Assembly: GCA_934364805.1 (NCBI GenBank)
Contig: CAKRMH010000005.1
Location: 89,215 to 153,214, forward strand
Reading direction: 5' to 3'
From: an uncultured Lachnospiraceae bacterium
Lineage (GTDB): Bacteria; Bacillota; Clostridia; Lachnospirales; Lachnospiraceae
Length of the DNA: 64,000 bases
Below the pieces are notes generated by a model that searched no databases, had not been told where the DNA came from, and saw only the letters and a list, made by a program, of their open reading frames with translations. This document shows positions 18,113 through 26,555 of this stretch, piece after piece; the first letter of the stretch is position 1; each line of letters begins with the position of its first letter. Made by a program: the position numbers and the translations under genes.

Positions 18113-19947
18113 GTTGTCTCTCCCAGATAAATCATGACATCCGCATCATCTGCGGTCAGCAGATAAATGTTTCCGGAAACCAGTTCCAGCGTTCCACCGT
18201 CAACCTTTGTTACATTACCATTGTTCACCCGCACAAGAAAAGAGGCTTCTCCGCTGAAACTTCCCAGATGCAGCTTTATCCCCTCATCTGTTGTCTCCCG
18301 CTGTATGGTCAGCCTGTCATACTGCTCTACCGCTTCGCCCATCCCGCTTCCGGTCACATTGCGGATGTCAGGCGCCGAAGTATAGATCCAGTCCAGATAT
18401 TCCTCCAGCCTGCTGCTCATGTATTTCCACCCCTTGTCAGCCCCACGGTCAGCATCCATGGTATCGTCCGGATGTGTAAAATGCGACTGTACAAACTGAA
18501 AATTCAGCTCGGACAATGCTGTCATCATCTGATAATCATCCAGAATGCAGCCGGATGTAATACGCGGTGTGCTTATTATTCCATCGTCCTCAACCTGAAA
18601 CTCCTGTTCATAGGCAATTCCATCTGCATCCCTTAGATAAGTACTTGCGATCACTTTGATATCCGGTTCTGCATGTAACAGTGCCTTTCGTCCTGATTCT
18701 GACAAAATATTCGATGGCGGCACATAAACCTGGAATTTGTTTTCCGGGAACAGCTTTTTGGAAAAGCGTTCCAGTTCCTTCACCGAAGCCTCCATATCCG
18801 CTTTTGATGTCCAGAGCCTGTACGCCCCATATTGTTTATTTTCATCTACGCCATCCAGACAGAGCGGCATATGGTTATATCCGTGGAACCCAAGTTCGCC
18901 ACCATTATTCAGAAGCATATTTCCATAGGTCAGGAACCTGGAAACATCTATATTCTGCTCAAACGGGGCCTGCACTTCGTCCGAATAATCCTCTATGATC
19001 ATTCCGGTGTGCCGGATTCCATATTTCTTTTCCCATTCCATCATCTGTGGCCACCAGATATTCGCATAAAATGATGCAACATCCATACCATAATCCCGTT
19101 TTATGTATTCCGCATTTCCCTCCGGGACCGGTGATGGGAAGTCATCCAGATAAAAAGCAGACGCATTGATCACCGGATACACCATAACATCCTCTAACAG
19201 ACTGTATGCAAGGCACAATACCCCGCGCTGGTATTTTTCTGTGATTACTTCATTTACCATCGCAAGCCTTCCACTTCCATAATCTCTCGTCCAGACCAGC
19301 GATGTCTTCCCGTCCTCCGATTCTGCATATATGCTGCAGTCACTTTTTAAATTTGTCTGAATTGAAGATACAATTCCCTCTTCTTTTGTCCTGTCGTACC
19401 AGAATACATCATCCTGCGATGCTCCAAGCATACAGTCATTGAAAAACCGTATCCCGTATACCGCAGGATAGGAAGATCCGATCATTTCAATTCCGAATTT
19501 CATCGAAACTGCCTGAAAATAGCCATCCACCGATGGTGTCAGTGCATCCAGAAGGCATCCCCCGGATTCCACCCAGGAAAATACCGGAAAAATCTCATCC
19601 CCAAGCACACTCCATTCCTGGAAGGTCACTACGACGGTATCATATCTGTCCAGTATATCTGCATCGAAGCCCTGTTCCACATCACATATATCATATGCAA
19701 TTTTCATGCCAGATAAGACCTTCTGCATCATATCTGTGTACTGGGTACTGACCGCCTCGGAAGAAGATAAAATCAGGCAGGATGGTGCCTGGCTTACTGC
19801 ATCCGTATAGGAAGCTGTATTCCATCCGTTATTGCCGTCACCCGTATGATCATAGTCAATTCCCGCCCTCTCCCGGAAAATAAGCAGACTGAGCAGAAAC
19901 AGTGCCAGAACCGGCACCATAATTTTTCCAAATGCTTTTCTTCTCAT
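18109..19947 (-). CDS. DUF2194 protein, PelA-type polysaccharide deacetylase
   Basis: 612 aa with an N-terminal signal anchor (VPVLALFLLSLLIF). Residues 40-250 resemble a glutamine-amidotransferase-like/surrogate domain (SCLILSSSEAVS). The second half looks like a NodB-type deacetylase: an Asp pair in FYLDDFPSPVPEG (about 267) and an H-x3-H pair in GFHGYNHMPL (about 352), the usual metal-binding set. Gram-positive Pel operons carry a deacetylase-only PelA at this position. ATG 19947 lies 4 nt after the pelE stop with AAAGGATG upstream; the longer frame into pelE has no site. Confidence 0.85.
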   Translation of the reverse strand: MRRKAFGKIMVPVLALFLLSLLIFRERAGIDYDHTGDGNNGWNTASYTDAVSQAPSCLILSSSEAVSTQYTDMMQKVLSGMKIAYDICDVEQGFDADILDRYDTVVVTFQEWSVLGDEIFPVFSWVESGGCLLDALTPSVDGYFQAVSMKFGIEMIGSSYPAVYGIRFFNDCMLGASQDDVFWYDRTKEEGIVSSIQTNLKSDCSIYAESEDGKTSLVWTRDYGSGRLAMVNEVITEKYQRGVLCLAYSLLEDVMVYPVINASAFYLDDFPSPVPEGNAEYIKRDYGMDVASFYANIWWPQMMEWEKKYGIRHTGMIIEDYSDEVQAPFEQNIDVSRFLTYGNMLLNNGGELGFHGYNHMPLCLDGVDENKQYGAYRLWTSKADMEASVKELERFSKKLFPENKFQVYVPPSNILSESGRKALLHAEPDIKVIASTYLRDADGIAYEQEFQVEDDGIISTPRITSGCILDDYQMMTALSELNFQFVQSHFTHPDDTMDADRGADKGWKYMSSRLEEYLDWIYTSAPDIRNVTGSGMGEAVEQYDRLTIQRETTDEGIKLHLGSFSGEASFLVRVNNGNVTKVDGGTLELVSGNIYLLTADDADVMIYLGETT

Positions 19948-19951
19948 TTTT

Positions 19952-20839
19952 TCATCCTTTTTGCGTCCAGAAGTCATACCACTTCCGGCTTTCATTATCA
20001 AGATATACCTGCCTCTGCTCCATAAGCCTGAAAAGTTCCCGGAGTTTCTGGCCATCCTTCTGGATATAATAGTATTGTGCAGACAAACGGTACACGTTCT
20101 CATCCTGCGGGAATTGTTCCAGGAGTTTTTGCAGTTCCTTCTCTACACCTTTCAGGCTGCCCGCCAGAATCCTGTTTTCCAGGCTTTCATATACATAACG
20201 GTGTGTCTGCGGCTGTAGACGCTGCAGTGTTTCCAGCACCTCCTGCAGCCGTTTTCTGTATTGTCCTGCAATCGCACCGGAGATCAGTCCGCTCTCAAGA
20301 TATTTCTCCAGTAAATTCTTTGTTTTCCGTAACGTATTCAGATTCTCCGGCTGCTCTTCCAGCCTTTCCAGACTCTGTTCGATCCTCCACTCATACCGGC
20401 TCTGGATCTCCAGCATTGTTGTCGTCGCATAATGTGTCAGTTCCACATCATCTGATGAAGTCGCTTTCTTCAGAAGATCTATATATTCATCGGGATTTTT
20501 ATGCAGGATTTCAAGCATAAGCCGGCGGCTTACGGATGTATCATTGACGGTCATTGCTTCCTCCAGCGGAACAATATCCTCATGCGTCCCTTTCTGAATC
20601 GTCCGGTAATTCAGATCATTCCTTTCTATGGTCTCATACATCCGGACCGGTCTTCTGCCCATAGCATGTCTCCGTTCTGCGGTCTCCTCCACAAGAAGCA
20701 TCCCTATCCCCCACACTGGAATGCAGATCACGACCAGAAGAACCGGATTCCTCGTTTTTAGTTTTTTCGTCTTATACAAATACCCGACTGCGATGCAGAC
20801 GGCAATATGGATCAACAGAAAAATCATCGCAATTCTCAT
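19952..20839 (-). CDS. pelE: PelE-like membrane protein with TPR-like helices
   Basis: 295 aa. Two N-terminal membrane helices (IAMIFLLIHIAVCIAVGYLY and VLLVVICIPVWGIGMLLV) are followed by about 230 residues of amphipathic helices rich in Leu/Glu, like short TPR repeats (ENLNTLRKTKNLLEKYLESG, then LQRLQPQ). This matches the compact PelE of Gram-positive Pel clusters, which docks to PelD. It overlaps the pelD stop by 4 nt. Confidence 0.8.
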   Translation of the reverse strand: MRIAMIFLLIHIAVCIAVGYLYKTKKLKTRNPVLLVVICIPVWGIGMLLVEETAERRHAMGRRPVRMYETIERNDLNYRTIQKGTHEDIVPLEEAMTVNDTSVSRRLMLEILHKNPDEYIDLLKKATSSDDVELTHYATTTMLEIQSRYEWRIEQSLERLEEQPENLNTLRKTKNLLEKYLESGLISGAIAGQYRKRLQEVLETLQRLQPQTHRYVYESLENRILAGSLKGVEKELQKLLEQFPQDENVYRLSAQYYYIQKDGQKLRELFRLMEQRQVYLDNESRKWYDFWTQKG

Positions 20840-22923
20840 TCCATAACCTCTTTGTACCGAATGTGATTTGTTTTCAGCCTGGTTTCCACAATCTTTAAAT
20901 CCGTCTCATTTGTCTGTGACAGAAGCAGATACAGCCCGCCATCTCCTCCAAGTCCGAGCACATCATTTTCACGTACCAGACCGGAGAGCTTTTCATTGAT
21001 CGCTTCCAGACCTGCTCCATCCAGGAAAATATGAAGCATACGGTAATTTAAGTACTGTTTCTTACGCATTGCCTGTTTCACCTTCAGGATCTCTTCAAAC
21101 CTGTCATTCTCAAGAATCCTTGTATTCTTCACAGCATTCTCATTCTGTTCATAGAAATCCATGGCACGGATCAGGGAATCACGGATCATGTCCGTCATGA
21201 TACGGAACTTATTGGAAAATTCCATATTCATCTGCTGATAATCTGCCTGCATCAGAAGAATCATTCCCACAAGTACATCATTTCTGAATACCGGTGTCGC
21301 ATATGCCGGATAATCCTCCAACGCATCGATATTCACGAATGTCTCATTTGCAGACAGACACTCTGACAATTTCGGATAATCGGTCATTTTCAAGGATTTT
21401 TTTACGTTCCCCATACACCGTTTAGAGCAGACATTTAACCTCGCATAGACGCTGTTCGGGCGTATATTATAGATTGCGACATATGGATTGTCCAAAATCT
21501 CCTCCAGCACATCTACAGCCTCATAAAATACCTGTTCCGGCAGCGTCGTATTTAATTTTTTCACGACAGCATACATCCGTCCAAAGCTGTCCCTGTAGCC
21601 GATAATCTGGCTGTTAAACCGCTCTTTTCCCTCAAGGACTTCCATATATAGTCCATGGAGAAAGCTGTATTTTTCATCCAGGATCTGATATTCCTCTCTA
21701 CTGTTCTGCAGTTCATCTTCCGAACGGTCCGTCGTATATCCGATCACACATCCAAGCAGCAGATAACTTGCGAACGGCAGCCAGTTCTCGACATTGAAGA
21801 ATAAAACCTGCCAGTTCACTGCCCCTGCTTTCGATACAATATATCCTGCGCTGGCAAGCAGTGCTGCAACCACACCCGCACCCAGTCCATTCACGCACGC
21901 CATAATTGCAATATAAATAAATCTGAAATCAAGAAAATTGACCAGAACATTGTTTTGTGTTACCGCATTTAAAAATTCCGCTCCTGCAAAAAGGGCAGCC
22001 TGCTCGATCCCGGTACGAAGCCATCTTCCCGTCCATTGGTTTCGTTTCCCGGCTGACTTTTCATGCTGTTTCTTTTCCAGTTCCAGTTGACGGGCAGCAT
22101 CCTGCCAGACATCCGCCTTGGGGATAAATCCATACTCCCTTCTCGCCCACCGGTTCTCCCCTGCAGCCGGAACATACTCTGTTTTTCCGCTGTAATGCAC
22201 TGTAAGCTGTGGTTCTGCAGCCTTCAGAAAGTCCTCAACTTCCCCCATTGTGCAGTTATTTTTTCCACCTACGCTGACCGAAAAATAAGGTTCTTTCCAC
22301 GGATCATCCAATATTCTTTTCAAAAGCTCCTTCAGATCATCCGTATGCAGAAAATCAATCTCCGTATCCCGTTTCCCCTGAAGTTCAAGCCTCTTTTCTG
22401 TTACGGTCTCCTGTATCCATTTTTCCAGCACTCTGCGATCCTGTGAAGCACACTTCTCCCCCATTGCTCCATACAAATATGGTACGCACAGGACAAGAAC
22501 ACGGATATGGTCCTTTTCTGCCGCATGCCTGCACAGCTTGTCGCACGCTTCCAGAAGGATCTTTCTGCTTACTTCACCGTCCTTAATCTCATTCACATGA
22601 CGGTTTTGCGTAATGTAGATAAACTCCGGTACATTTCTCTTTCTGCACTGATAGAGAATATACTCCAGGTTCTCCAGCTCATCAAAAACTTTTTTTTCAC
22701 AGTCCAGCGTCCTGGAAAGAAACAGAACCGTCTCAAAATCATAGCTCTGGAATATCCTTTCCGTCTCTGCGTCCTTCGTCTCCGGAAAAAATCTGAGGCC
22801 TTTCCTGTTTGTATGCTTCCGGGGCTTTGCATTGCCAATTACGGCGCAGCGATCCTCCACTGCAAACTCCTCATAAAATTCCGGAGAGAAAAAATTAGTG
22901 TTTCCAGCAAATAGAATGTCCAT
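20836..22923 (-). CDS. pelD: PelD with N-terminal SDR domain, c-di-GMP receptor
   Basis: 695 aa. Residues 1-260 are an extended SDR/NAD-epimerase-like domain (MDILFAGNTNFF, later YITQNRHVNE and DFLHTDDL), without a clear glycine-rich nucleotide motif, so possibly inactive. About four membrane helices follow (about 300-400), then a GAF domain (about 430-600) and a degenerate GGDEF in which the active site reads GDGGL. An RxxD motif (Arg651, Asp654) lies five residues before it, the classic I-site spacing used by PelD to bind c-di-GMP. ATG 22923 has GGAGG at 6 nt. First gene of the Pel operon. Confidence 0.9.
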   Translation of the reverse strand: MDILFAGNTNFFSPEFYEEFAVEDRCAVIGNAKPRKHTNRKGLRFFPETKDAETERIFQSYDFETVLFLSRTLDCEKKVFDELENLEYILYQCRKRNVPEFIYITQNRHVNEIKDGEVSRKILLEACDKLCRHAAEKDHIRVLVLCVPYLYGAMGEKCASQDRRVLEKWIQETVTEKRLELQGKRDTEIDFLHTDDLKELLKRILDDPWKEPYFSVSVGGKNNCTMGEVEDFLKAAEPQLTVHYSGKTEYVPAAGENRWARREYGFIPKADVWQDAARQLELEKKQHEKSAGKRNQWTGRWLRTGIEQAALFAGAEFLNAVTQNNVLVNFLDFRFIYIAIMACVNGLGAGVVAALLASAGYIVSKAGAVNWQVLFFNVENWLPFASYLLLGCVIGYTTDRSEDELQNSREEYQILDEKYSFLHGLYMEVLEGKERFNSQIIGYRDSFGRMYAVVKKLNTTLPEQVFYEAVDVLEEILDNPYVAIYNIRPNSVYARLNVCSKRCMGNVKKSLKMTDYPKLSECLSANETFVNIDALEDYPAYATPVFRNDVLVGMILLMQADYQQMNMEFSNKFRIMTDMIRDSLIRAMDFYEQNENAVKNTRILENDRFEEILKVKQAMRKKQYLNYRMLHIFLDGAGLEAINEKLSGLVRENDVLGLGGDGGLYLLLSQTNETDLKIVETRLKTNHIRYKEVME

Positions 22924-23017
22924 CATAAACCTCCGTTTATCCTGATACAATCTTTAATTCTAGCATTTCTTCCTATGAAAAAAAAGAATTTTCTGCATCT
23001 GCTTTGTGAACCGCACT

Positions 23018-24250
23018 TTATGAACCGGCCGGGATCCTTACGATCACAGATCTTCCATTCTGTTTTGAAACCGTCAGAACCGGAACATGTTTTTTACGGA
23101 GTGCATGCACAACCGGATAAACTTCCAGAAGTTCTCCATTCACAAATACTGCTTCCGGATGAAAATGCAGTATTTCTCTGACATACTCTTTGACCAGTTG
23201 TTTCCACTGTGGCTTCTCCATGGCTATTTCGCCATAATTTCCCTGCATTTCAAGCTCCGGAGCTGAAAAAAGCGGCATCCAAACCACCTGTGCATGTTCC
23301 ATTCCCGGAATCTGAAGCAACAACCCGTCGGCTCCGGAATCTTCACCAAGTCTCACGATCACCGGCTGGTCTTTATATTGTAAAAGACTGATCCTACAGG
23401 CTTTCACAGCATCCTCGAGATCTCCCACAGACATCAGGAAACCGCCCTTATGGCAAAATGCGGCACTCTGCAGTCCACTTGCTGCCGCAAGTTCCTCGTT
23501 TTCCAGTCCCAGCCATTCCTCCGGGAAACTGCATTTATAATTCATCGACTGCTTCTTTTTCAAAGGTTGTATACAATATCCACCACGGTTCGATGGAAAA
23601 ACGATAAATGCAATATCCGTTTCCTCAAGCCGTTTCTGACATGGAACAAAGTCCGGAAGCACTAAGATTCGTGCGTCCTCCGGCGCAGCATCGCCGGAAT
23701 GAACCGCTTTGTCATGCTCTGCGAGAATCGCTTCCGTCTGCTGGTCTGCTCTGGCTTTTCCAAGATACCGGTCAAATTTATTTTTAAGGATCATCTCTGC
23801 GACCGAAACGGCACGGAAGAAGCCCTCATCACTTCCCCGGTGATCGTCCCACACCGGATTAAACTGTCCGATCAGTGTCGCAAGCTCATTCTTCTCTCCC
23901 GTATTGTCATTGAGATCCAGCGGCTGCACAAAATCTTCATCGAACTTCAATGTAAGATCTTCTCCGAGTATCTCAACTCCAAGTTCCTCCCAGAGCAGTC
24001 CAAATGCCGCATATGGCACTCCATTTTCCCGGATGCGGCTGTCCCTCTGATGATGGTCATATCTGCCTCTTCCAATGTCAAATACGATTCCCTTATAATC
24101 GTCCGGCACACGGTTCCCGCGCTCAATGGTGATATCAGGATTCAAATAGCGCAATAAAGCCGCAGAGAATACATCATCCGCATGAAATTTCCCTCCATGT
24201 GTGAATGCTGCAGCCTGCGGTTCCATAATCTGTGTTAATAATATGTTCAT
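23018..24250 (-). CDS. MYG1/UPF0160-family metal-dependent hydrolase with C-terminal extension
   Basis: 410 aa. The N-terminal 240 residues carry the MYG1 family signatures: AFTHGGKFHADDVFSAALL, FDIGRGRYDHHQRDS and SVAEMILKNKFDRY. The family is DHH-like and eukaryotic MYG1 is a 3'-5' RNA exonuclease. Residues 310-410 form an extra domain I do not recognise. ATG 24250 has GGAG 9-10 nt upstream and lies 4 nt after the stop of the preceding small gene. A longer frame from 24298 overlaps that gene. It is the last gene of a three-gene unit. Confidence 0.85.
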   Translation of the reverse strand: MNILLTQIMEPQAAAFTHGGKFHADDVFSAALLRYLNPDITIERGNRVPDDYKGIVFDIGRGRYDHHQRDSRIRENGVPYAAFGLLWEELGVEILGEDLTLKFDEDFVQPLDLNDNTGEKNELATLIGQFNPVWDDHRGSDEGFFRAVSVAEMILKNKFDRYLGKARADQQTEAILAEHDKAVHSGDAAPEDARILVLPDFVPCQKRLEETDIAFIVFPSNRGGYCIQPLKKKQSMNYKCSFPEEWLGLENEELAAASGLQSAAFCHKGGFLMSVGDLEDAVKACRISLLQYKDQPVIVRLGEDSGADGLLLQIPGMEHAQVVWMPLFSAPELEMQGNYGEIAMEKPQWKQLVKEYVREILHFHPEAVFVNGELLEVYPVVHALRKKHVPVLTVSKQNGRSVIVRIPAGS

Positions 24251-24254
24251 CTTA

Positions 24255-24494
24255 TTATTCTCCATACATCGCACAGCTGTGTCTGCCCGGCATATCATCT
24301 CCGCTTTTTACAAATCTTGTATTGAATTCCATGTTGATCTCACGCAATTCCTTTTTGCCATCGATGTAATCCTGATACATGTCTGCAAGTCCGCGCATAC
24401 AGCCATCACAGTTCGCCTCAATATTTCCAAGCGACTCTGCTACGATCTGTTCTCTTTCTTCTTTTGTTGTATCCTTAATTAAATATCCTGCCAT
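24255..24494 (-). CDS. Small conserved-looking Cys-containing protein
   Basis: 79 aa, soluble, starting MAGYLIKDTTKEEREQIV, with a CDGC pair in the middle and a C-terminal Cys (HSCAMYG). The CxxC could bind metal or be redox active. I recall similar short proteins in Clostridia but no function. ATG 24494 has AAAGGTG at 5 nt. It lies between the LURP-one gene (16-nt gap) and the MYG1-like gene (4-nt gap). Confidence 0.75.
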   Translation of the reverse strand: MAGYLIKDTTKEEREQIVAESLGNIEANCDGCMRGLADMYQDYIDGKKELREINMEFNTRFVKSGDDMPGRHSCAMYGE

Positions 24495-24510
24495 AATTAC
24501 ACCTTTCTTT

Positions 24511-24984
24511 CTAATTTCCATCTGAGCAGTTTGCTGCGTCGATCGCGATCACCAGCATAAGTGCATCCAGTTCATCGGACGGATCACTGATATTGATCGC
24601 ATAAGTATCCCCCCAGTGCAGAAGCTCCTTTGAAATATGTACGATCGAACTGCATCCATGATACACGTCATATTCCCATCCCAGGAAATCGCCTTCCACA
24701 CGCCAGTCATTATAATCAATCTCATACTTTGGCTTAAAAAATGTAAATTGTTTCTGGATTCTCCCCTTCAGCTGTCCATGCTGCTCGATCTCAAACACCG
24801 GAAGCAGGGAAAATACCTTTTCTTTGATCAGCCCCAGTTCATTCCCCGCCTGATCATATATATGCAGCCGGTGTCCTAATGTAAGGAATTCTGCTTTCAC
24901 AAAATACTTTGCATTACCGGATTCATCATATATGTCATAAGAATCGGTCCATGAAAAAACTCTTTGTTTGATCAGTAATTTCAT
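24511..24984 (-). CDS. LURP-one-related (LOR) family protein
   Basis: 157 aa. The beta-rich Tubby/LOR pattern is visible: MKLLIKQRVFSWTDSYDIYD, YFVKAEFLTLGHRLHIYD, GLIKEKVFSLLPVFEI, YEIDYNDWRVEG and LDALMLVIAIDAANC. The bacterial members (YxjI-like) have no established role; membrane-lipid binding has been proposed. ATG 24984 follows GGAGG at 8 nt. First gene of a three-gene leftward unit. Confidence 0.85.
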   Translation of the reverse strand: MKLLIKQRVFSWTDSYDIYDESGNAKYFVKAEFLTLGHRLHIYDQAGNELGLIKEKVFSLLPVFEIEQHGQLKGRIQKQFTFFKPKYEIDYNDWRVEGDFLGWEYDVYHGCSSIVHISKELLHWGDTYAINISDPSDELDALMLVIAIDAANCSDGN

Positions 24985-25103
24985 ATGGTGAGCCTCCTTT
25001 TTTACTCCAAAGACACAATGTGCCCTCCTGCAGTAATCTATTAATTTCAATAAAGTTCGATTTTTAATCTCTATTTTACCATATAAACTATATCTCCACC
25101 AGC

Positions 25104-25138
25104 CAAAAAGACACCCAAGCCATATAGCCTGAGTGTCC
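25104..25138 (-). terminator. Terminator after the first cyclodeaminase-like gene
   Basis: An 11-bp stem with two G-U pairs (about 25110-25120 with 25127-25137) around TATATG, followed by five Ts on the minus strand. It lies 80 bp after the stop at 25218 and ends the transcript that begins at the 26.5-kb promoter. Confidence 0.75.
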
Positions 25139-25217
25139 TTAATATCTCTTCATTTGTATTGTTTTTGCAAAATCTTGGAGCTGTCCGGTCCAGTTCAATT
25201 ACATTTCTGTATATTTT

Positions 25218-26423
25218 TTAAAATGCCCTCGGTTTGTCCCATACTTTTAACCGCGTTCCGATATCGTGGACAAGTGCATAGGTGTAACATTCGTAAGCCC
25301 ATGCGACATCCTCGATCGGCATGCCTTCCATGGATACAAGGATGATCTCATCATCGGATTCCCGCCCTGGCTTCTTTCCGCGGATGATCTGTCCGATCTG
25401 CGTGATGGAATCACGTTCGATCAGTCCGTCTTCTACCATGTATACAAAATCCTCGCCCATGCAGCCTGTGTGCAGGCGGTTTCCGGCTTCATCGTATCCA
25501 AGTTCATCTTCTTCTGCGTAATTTTCGTACATTCCATAATTGTCGATGACCTTTTTCAGATCAATGATGCTTTTATAGTCCATATTAAATGTACTTGAAG
25601 AGATATACAAAAGTCCCGGCTTCATCCACTCCCGCTTTACTTCCGGCCATTGCCCTGACATACAGGAAATTGCCTCACTGACGATATCCGCATCGCGTAC
25701 TGCCTCTTCCATTGTTGCACAAATGATGACATTTTTTACACGCGGATAGCTTTTTTCAATATAGCTTTTCATGTTAAGTGCTGTTCTTGAGGTCGGTGAG
25801 CTTCCCTTGATCTTGATCGTTTCGATCTCAGGCCGCACAGTCATGATCGACATAAGGCATGCTTTATTGACGACACCACAGCCGAGCAGTGTGAGCACTT
25901 TGGCATTTTTGACCGCTAAAAGCTTTGCTGCCATTCCCGGCATTGCACCGGTCCGCATGGAACTTAAGAGGTTTCCGGACATGTAGGCAAGCGGTTTTCC
26001 AGTCTCCACATCATTTAACATAACCATGAGAATGGACCTCGGCAGACCTTTTCTGCGGTTATCACCGTTAGAGCCGTACCATTTTTCGCCTGCAACGTGG
26101 AATCTTCCTCCCAGATACGCCGGCATTGCGATAAAACGGCGGTCTCTCGAATTATTGATCGGGAAATTCTCGATCGGGGATTTTTTCGGGAAATACAACA
26201 TGAGTCCATGCGCATCGTTGTATGGACCTCCCATGATAAAATCACCGTCCTCCATAAGTCCGATCGTTTCCTCCATGACGTCAACGCATCTGGCTGCATT
26301 TAATACCCCTGCATCAACCATGTCTTCCTCACTCAGATACAGAAAACTGACTTCCGTTTTTTCTTTCTCGATATTACTTTTTCTTCCTTCTGGTTCCGAT
26401 GTTACATCTCTTTCTGTTGTCAT
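25218..26423 (-). CDS. Ornithine cyclodeaminase/mu-crystallin family dehydrogenase, copy 1
   Basis: 401 aa. NAD(P)-binding core LLGCGVVNKACLMS, where the usual Gln of this family is Asn, and substrate-side motifs AYMSGNLLSSMRTGAMPG and EKWYGSNGDNRRKGLP. The family includes ornithine cyclodeaminase, opine and imino-acid dehydrogenases; I recall close clostridial relatives annotated as tyramine oxidase subunit B. It is clearly paralogous to the gene at 27791-28936 (shared EKWYGSNG, GLPRSILMV, LNDVETG, PLAYMS). ATG 26423 lies 9 nt from AGGAG; ATG 26429 and a GTG at 26432 are alternatives. It has its own MerR-type promoter and leader hairpin. Confidence 0.85.
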   Translation of the reverse strand: MTTERDVTSEPEGRKSNIEKEKTEVSFLYLSEEDMVDAGVLNAARCVDVMEETIGLMEDGDFIMGGPYNDAHGLMLYFPKKSPIENFPINNSRDRRFIAMPAYLGGRFHVAGEKWYGSNGDNRRKGLPRSILMVMLNDVETGKPLAYMSGNLLSSMRTGAMPGMAAKLLAVKNAKVLTLLGCGVVNKACLMSIMTVRPEIETIKIKGSSPTSRTALNMKSYIEKSYPRVKNVIICATMEEAVRDADIVSEAISCMSGQWPEVKREWMKPGLLYISSSTFNMDYKSIIDLKKVIDNYGMYENYAEEDELGYDEAGNRLHTGCMGEDFVYMVEDGLIERDSITQIGQIIRGKKPGRESDDEIILVSMEGMPIEDVAWAYECYTYALVHDIGTRLKVWDKPRAF

Positions 26424-26446
26424 AACCATCACTCCTGTCTCTCATG

Positions 26447-26494
26447 GAAAAAGAAAAGGCGCGGTATGCTGTTTTTAGCACCCTCGCCTTTTTC
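26447..26494 (-). terminator. Terminator-like hairpin in the leader of cyclodeaminase-like copy 1
   Basis: On the minus strand, outer arms 26485-26494 and 26453-26461 (GGCG/CGCC plus A/T pairs), an inner GGTGCT/AGCA-CC stem with small bulges, then TTTTCTTTTT. It lies about 24 nt after the predicted transcription start and 24 nt before the ATG, so it can act as an attenuator of its own gene. It could also stop readthrough from the MFS gene. Confidence 0.75.
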
Positions 26495-26524
26495 TGAATT
26501 TATGTATTTGTCTTATTTTGTTTT

Positions 26525-26555
26525 AATATAAACCCTGGAATCATACCATAGTCAA
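26525..26555 (-). promoter_or_regulatory. MerR-type promoter/operator A
   Basis: On the minus strand, -35 TTGACT (26550-26555), a 19-bp spacer (26531-26549) and -10 TATATT (26525-26530). The spacer holds the imperfect palindrome CTATGGTATGATTCCAGGG. The same layout recurs at 32.4 and 44.7 kb. The -35 overlaps the stop codon of the MFS gene. Confidence 0.82.
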
